A stretch of 64,000 bases of DNA from Piezodorus guildinii (taxonomy: Eukaryota; Arthropoda; Insecta; Hemiptera; Pentatomidae): assembly GCA_023052935.1 (NCBI GenBank), contig CM041292.1:170637900-170701899 (forward strand), in the 5' to 3' direction. The position numbers and the translations under genes are program-made. Position 1 is the stretch's first letter; each line of letters starts with the position of its first letter. The notes under the pieces were generated by a model. The model saw only the letters and a program-made list of their open reading frames with translations, had not been told where the DNA came from and did not search any database. This document shows, one piece after another, positions 58,991-64,000 of the stretch.

Positions 58991-59381
58991 GGGATTCAAT
59001 TTAATAACTTATAAATCTCTTTATTTTTCAAATTTTTCCGCTTCTAACTTATTTGATAAATTAAATTTTCTTTCAATCTACTGGGTTATTTCATTCCTGT
59101 ATAAATCAGAAATTTAAGAAATTCATTGGCGCTATCGCATTTTCTAAGTACACCAGCTTGGGTGATATTTCCACACAACATATTCCCATTGCTTCTTACC
59201 TTATTTTGGTAATAGGTGAACAGCATCACCTCGAGTTTGATTTTCTCCATATTTCTATGATTTCTTAATTTTTTCAGAAAATGTTTATTCCCTTATCTTT
59301 GATAATCTCCAATAGTTTTCATTTATCACATTTTTATGCATTTTATAAGACATATCCTGTTTACTTAGATGTCATTTTGGA

Positions 59382-60240
59382 TTTTTTTTTTTTTTTGCAT
59401 TTAATTAGTATTTACAACTGTATCAACAACAAAAAAATACATCAAGTAAATGTGATAGTTATATAATACAATGGTATGATATACATGTAGAGAAGCTTCC
59501 CAGTGGAAGCAATCTAAAAATATTCTAAACTAGAAGGTCCCGGGGCCATTTCCTTTTTAGGCGCCTCGGAGGATTATCCGGAATTGAAGAGGAAGAAAGG
59601 ATTGAAACTAGCGGGTTAGAGTGAGAATGGAGTATGTAATGAAAGGATTGATACCTGGTCCGGGCCTAATCAGTAACATAAGGAACATTAAGGTCTTTAT
59701 GGATTAGTTTATTCGTGACAAAGTAAGGAGCGTTGAAGATTCTACGAAGGATTTTGGATTGTAGGGATTGGAGACCGGAAGAATTTGATGGTTTAGTAGA
59801 GCCCCAAAGCTCTACTCCGTGAGTCCAGATTAGTCTTATAATACTCATGTATATGAGCCTTTTGTAGTTCTGAGGAAGTTTTTACTGTCTGTCTAGTAAG
59901 TGTTGAAGTAGCCTAAAACGGCGAGCAGTTTCTTGTCGTTTTAGTCGTGTATGAGGATTCCATGTTAGGCGTTTGTCAAGAAGTCCTAGGTATCGGATCT
60001 GTTCAACAGGAACTAGTTGAGTGTTATTAAAGGATACTGTTGGGCAGTAAGTCAAAGGTTTAAGACGAAGGGTAAAGGTTATTTGATGGGATTTGTTGGA
60101 ATTTATTTTTATTCTTCGGTTCTGACTTCTAGGTCTTTGATGTGGGCTTGCAGGGTATGTGAGGCAATAAATGGATCTTTATGAACTGATAACGCGCAGT
60201 TGTCATCATTTTGAAACTTTATCCTGAAATTTTGACAGCT
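59382..60240 (-). mobile_element. Jockey-like LINE on the minus strand, 5'-truncated
   Basis: The poly(A) tail appears as the T run at 59382-59396. On the minus strand, 3' untranslated sequence is preceded by the ORF2 C-terminus. The element begins just after the RT catalytic box. No clear target duplication was found. Confidence 0.8.
59560..60230 (-). pseudogene. Jockey-like LINE ORF2 C-terminal remnant
   Basis: Read on the minus strand: the post-catalytic region (DNCALSVHKDPF, then SHQITFTLRLKP near 60070), a 'QIRYLGL.DKRLTWNPHTRL' equivalent around 59940-60000, RLIWTHGVELWGSTKPS (59790-59840), LQSLQSKILRRIFNAPYFVT (59720-59780) and the closing 'NPPRRLKRKWPRDLL' region near 59540-59570. 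Several stops and frame changes interrupt it. Same family as the LINE at 44136-45743. Confidence 0.75.
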
Positions 60241-60299
60241 TCTCTTTCTAGATTTATTTTATTCAACAACAAGGCGAAGGAAAACAAGGCGTTGGGAAG

Positions 60300-60790
60300 G
60301 CAGAACTTGAAAAATAAATGAATGAGACACAGAATATTAGAAAAAAAAAAAAAAAAAGCCCTGGTTAAATGTTAGGTTATTTTAGCATGTCATAAATACT
60401 GGAAAGTTTCCCTTAATTTTACGAAATGTCACATTTATTTATTACTAATATATTATTACAATTTATTTCTAGAGAACGTCATAATTAAAAACAATTTTAA
60501 AGAAAAACAGTTTAATGTGATTGAATTAATACGTCAATAGGTTGTGCTAGCCTTTATGCTAATTAATTACCAAGCTGATGAAATTGAACTGGTAGTGGCC
60601 TCGTGCAGATCTGAGATAATCCAATGAGCCTCTTAATTTATTATTTACAAAACCGCATCTATGTCCTAATTCAACATGCTAGCACATCCTCAAAACTACA
60701 AAACACCATACTAATTGCTATTTTATAGTTTTTGTCAATTTCAAGGAGTCGAAAATATATTTTTTTCGTTTTAACAAAAAGGTTAAAAAG
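60300..60790. other. AT-rich stretch without recognised feature
   Basis: Only an A run near 60342-60357 is notable. Confidence 0.3.
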
Positions 60791-60794
60791 ATTG

Positions 60795-61075
60795 ATTGTA
60801 TTTGTTTATTTATTTAACGTCACTTTTATGGTTATATTGCTATTCATACGATGCTACAGAGAGCTCTCAATTTTTTCTATTCAAGTTTAATCAGAATAGG
60901 TATCTTTGAAATCGCACAAGCTCGGTAGCACTATTTACGTCCCCTCCGAAAGATGGCATAACTAAGGATTTTTTTACTCCCTAAGAAAAATCCTTGGCAC
61001 ATCTACCGAGTTTGAACCCACCACCTTTGATATAAAGGACTGTTATGCAACACAGATCAACCCATTAGTTATAAT
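60795..61075 (-). mobile_element. SINE-2, reverse copy
   Basis: Minus-strand copy: tail 'tttatttatttaacgtcact', body 'acgatgctacagagagctc', reversed box B 'gagtttgaacccaccacc' near 61010, and head near 61060. Confidence 0.8.
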
Positions 61076-61655
61076 TTATTTAAATTTATATTCAGATCAA
61101 ATAAAATTGAATATTTGTTTAGTCTGAAGTAAACAAATAAAGTTTTTTTCTCAAGCTTTAAATGTTTTTTGCTGTCCGGTGTAAACCACCAAAAATTCGT
61201 TTATCAAAAATATATGATGGGACATAAGGATTAAAGAAAAATGCCTGCAAATCCACTTTCCACAATCTTAATTTCTGTGGGCTCTAAAAAGTATTGGAGT
61301 AAAGTTGTTAGTTTCTCGACGAACCCATTCGTCACAGCTATGATATTTAAACACTAAGACCATCTTTACACGAATAAAATATTCCATTTATTGTTTTACT
61401 TCATTTTATAGTCTCATAAATAACGTAATATATACATACATAAATTTGTATCCATTGTACTCGTAAATAAACAACAATTTGCTATTTTATTTAAGACAAA
61501 CTATTTTCGAATATTGTTATAATTAAGATTTTCTTAAAATTCCAGTTTTATTTTGTGGTGAAAAAAACTTTTACACGAGGTAAACACAAATTAATTTAAC
61601 ATTACAATAGTTATTACTTTATTATTTATTTGATTTTCTTTCAGAGTTATAGTAA
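61076..61655. other. AT-rich stretch without recognised feature
   Basis: No frame, RNA gene or repeat identified. Confidence 0.3.
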
Positions 61656-61659
61656 TATA

Positions 61660-61998
61660 CTTTTTTACTTTCACTTACTACATATAGTAAAAGAAAGTAT
61701 TGCGTGGAATTTCGAATTCCAAATTTCAACGGAAATACACGTTTTAGGGTCTCCTGAGTCCAAAAAACCAAGTCCCGCAAAAAGGTCTGTGTGTGTGTGT
61801 GTGTGTGTCCTAAAACAAAGTGATTATTTTAGATAATAATATTAGATTTTTTATTAAAACACATGTTTCTATATAAATTCCATTTAACTAATTCTTTAAT
61901 GGTTTCACTCATTTTTATCTCTAACTGTATTTGAAAATTCTTTAATCGATTCTAAAAACGGAGGAGAGTGAAAGTCGTGTGTTGCCCGCACCAAATTT
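61660..61998 (+). repeat. Family C repeat, internally deleted (both ends joined)
   Basis: The 5' end (61660-61808, through a (GT)n tract) is joined directly to the last ~190 bases ('gattattttagataataata' to 'gtgttgcccgcacc'). A MITE-like deletion derivative of the family, useful for fixing its termini. Confidence 0.85.
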
Positions 61999-62497
61999 TT
62001 TAAATTATGTTCTTGCAAAAAGTAAAAACTTTGGATGGCATATAAAAATTTCTTAGGATATTTATCTTTAAAATATTTCAATTTGTTAGTTCACCACAAA
62101 GAATGATGGTTATTAATGTTGAAAATTTATATATTTCTTATGAACTCATTGATTTAAGGCAGATAAATTAGTTTTTTTTTTTTGTTTTTTTTTTTAAATT
62201 AGACTCATTCACAAGTTGTGCACTTCACTTTGATAACGATTAGTCATTGAATTGAAGTTTTATAAAAACCTTTTCTCAATAATAATGATTTATATGAACA
62301 ATTGTTTGAGTATATGTCCTGATTTTTAGCAGCTGTTTAAAAACGTTTTATGACGTGTATGTACCGGACATTGCTAGGTCAGCTAACCGATCGATATTAA
62401 ACGATTTACTAAGACCACATTAATCAATAACAACTGTAGCTTGCTGTATATATTTAGTATTTTATTAACACACCTTAAATAAATGTATAACTTTTAT

Positions 62498-62498
<1 letters not shown>

Positions 62499-62546
<48 letters not shown>
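62499..62546. repeat. (TA)n microsatellite
   Basis: Pure alternating run. Confidence 0.95.
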
Positions 62547-62548
<2 letters not shown>

Positions 62549-62851
62549 AATAAAGCCTTTATTGCAAGGATAAAATTTAAAAATTATAATATTAACTTTT
62601 AGTTCTAAAATAATTTCTAATATAATCTAATATAATCTAATAAAAAGTTCTCATATAATTGGGGAAAAAAAATATAATGCTATGTGAAAAATAATAATAA
62701 TGCATATACTTGTTAAATGAAAAAAAAACAAAAAAACTATATAATTAATGTTCCTTAGTTGCTTAAGATATTTACAATATGTTATCCCTACAGGCCTCTC
62801 CTTACGGAGGTGATGGTCTAACTTCCTCGGTGGCCAAACCTATTGGGAAGT

Positions 62852-62852
<1 letters not shown>

Positions 62853-62920
<68 letters not shown>

Positions 62921-62930
62921 TATAAATATA
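62853..62930. repeat. (TA)n microsatellite
   Basis: Alternating run with an 'aaatatataaatatat' imperfect end. The + frame of Tyr-Ile repeats here is an artefact. Confidence 0.95.
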
Positions 62931-63358
62931 TATAAAATTAATATAACTTCCGAACACTTGATATATAAGTTCCATTCATATTATCTAAATAATATTGAAG
63001 TTATACATATTATCTTTTTTAACAAAGTAAGGTTTTGGGTTAACTACGATTAATTATTATAATATAATAATAATAAAATATAATAATATTATAATTCAAT
63101 ACGAATTAATTATCTTTTCCCATAAATGCTCATGCTTAAATAAGATGGTCTTATGAAGTGCTGTAGTATGATATGATTTTAAAAATTGCGTAGTATACTA
63201 CATCAAACATAATGGGTTTGATCTACCCCTAATGGCATTAATGAAAAAGGTTACTATGAAATTCCCTTTTAAATACAGTTCGAGAATGAAATTTATACAA
63301 AGAACTTGGTACTCCTTTTAATATATAATTTTTTATTTAAGAACTACATAACTATTTT

Positions 63359-63600
63359 ACACTTAAAAGAGTACACATTGACTTCCATTTCTCACAGGGA
63401 GCCAATGAACACCAATAAGGACAAATAGCAGTGTGCTATGAAATAAAATGATGGGTGATACATGAAATAGCAATTATATAATGAAAAAAATAGGTCTTGA
63501 TAATGGGGAAACAGCCCCGAAACGTCGACAAATATGAAAAGCTTATGAAATAAAGTGATTAAGTGAGAAATGGAAGTCAATGCGTACTCTTTTAAGTGTT
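63359..63600 (+). mobile_element. Small inverted-repeat PLE-like element
   Basis: About 240 bp. The arms 63361-63395 and 63564-63598 are inverted copies with one difference over ~35 bp ('acttccatttctcac' in the left arm). Between them is a decayed hammerhead-like motif close to the right arm. The layout (tail with ribozyme motif plus inverted partial tail) mirrors the larger PLEs, but the sequence family is different. No coding sequence. Confidence 0.65.
63494..63529 (+). ncRNA. Hammerhead ribozyme-like motif, decayed core
   Basis: GUC (stem I), UUGAUAA in place of CUGAUGA, stem II GGGG/CCCC with loop AAACAG-like, GAAA, ACGU, C and GAC (stem I partner). Two core changes (C3 to U, G8 to A) should abolish activity. 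Confidence 0.6.
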
Positions 63601-64000
63601 TATATTAAGAAAAACTTCCGAAAAAATTAAAAAAGAAAATAAAATAATTATTTTTTAAAAAATGAAGTAATAATGATCTATATCAGTGGTTATCAACAAA
63701 ACATTTTCGCTGACCCCTTCGTCTAATCATTTGAATAAATAGCAAAGACCCTCTAAATCCTAAAAATCTAATTTTAAATATTAGATATATATTTAGATTG
63801 TTAGTAGACTACTATTACCACGTAAATTTTACACAAAATACTGCTACTGAAACTCTATATTAAAGAAATGGAAAGATAAAATTACTAAAATTTCAAACTA
63901 AGACAAGACAAGTATTTATTTAAATATCCATAAATAAATCAACTATTGTTCATTATCTGTCCTCAATGCTCATTGTTTTCGGAATGTTGAAAAATGACCA
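63601..64000. other. AT-rich end of the window
   Basis: Nothing recognisable. Confidence 0.3.

Overview
The window looks like AT-rich nuclear DNA of an invertebrate animal, most likely an arthropod and possibly a hemipteran insect. The grounds are several jockey-like LINEs, an I-clade-like LINE with RNase H, Penelope-like elements (PLEs), tRNA-derived SINEs and long (TA)n tracts. There is no prokaryotic gene organisation. The organism guess rests on element style only and is weak. No complete protein-coding gene is visible; almost every long reading frame is a retroelement remnant or a translated microsatellite.

Layout. 1-6.9 kb: a small GC-richer island, decayed copies of a ~0.9 kb interspersed repeat (here called family C), a LINE scrap, two kinds of long direct repeat, a perfect 25-bp hairpin and a SINE with target duplications. 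7-15 kb: a possible solo LTR (family B) carrying a SINE, a PLE tail, more family C, and a degraded tandem array. 15-19 kb: a third SINE type and a TIR element (family D) with a jockey-like LINE inside it. 19-27 kb: a complete short PLE with 13-bp target duplications, family C, SINE, LINE tail, and three short exon-like segments. 27-34 kb: a second D-type TIR pair and a 5'-truncated I-type LINE with a perfect 16-bp target duplication. 34-38 kb: the centrepiece, a family C copy split by a PLE, itself split by a second PLE in the opposite direction, with four hammerhead-ribozyme-like motifs. 39-50 kb: microsatellites, a G-quadruplex motif, a decayed LINE with a 12-bp target duplication, and tandem duplications. 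50-52 kb: two more exon-like islands. 52-64 kb: AT-rich unique DNA, a ~430-bp TIR element, family C, SINEs, a minus-strand LINE and a small inverted-repeat element with a decayed hammerhead motif.

Two patterns stand out. First, PLE copies share one architecture: a full tail carrying a type I hammerhead-like motif at one end, and an inverted partial copy of that tail at the other. Three insertions have 13-bp target duplications. Hammerhead motifs in PLEs are known; the nested arrangement and junction hairpins here are the novel part. Second, five short ATG-plus-splice-donor segments on the + strand (about 19.0, 22.6, 26.9, 51.0 and 51.8 kb) all end in phase 0. Four of the five have an in-frame stop just upstream of the ATG. 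This could be a host gene with alternative first exons whose shared body lies to the right of the window. That is inference, not proof.

Boundaries of decayed repeats are approximate and were judged by eye.
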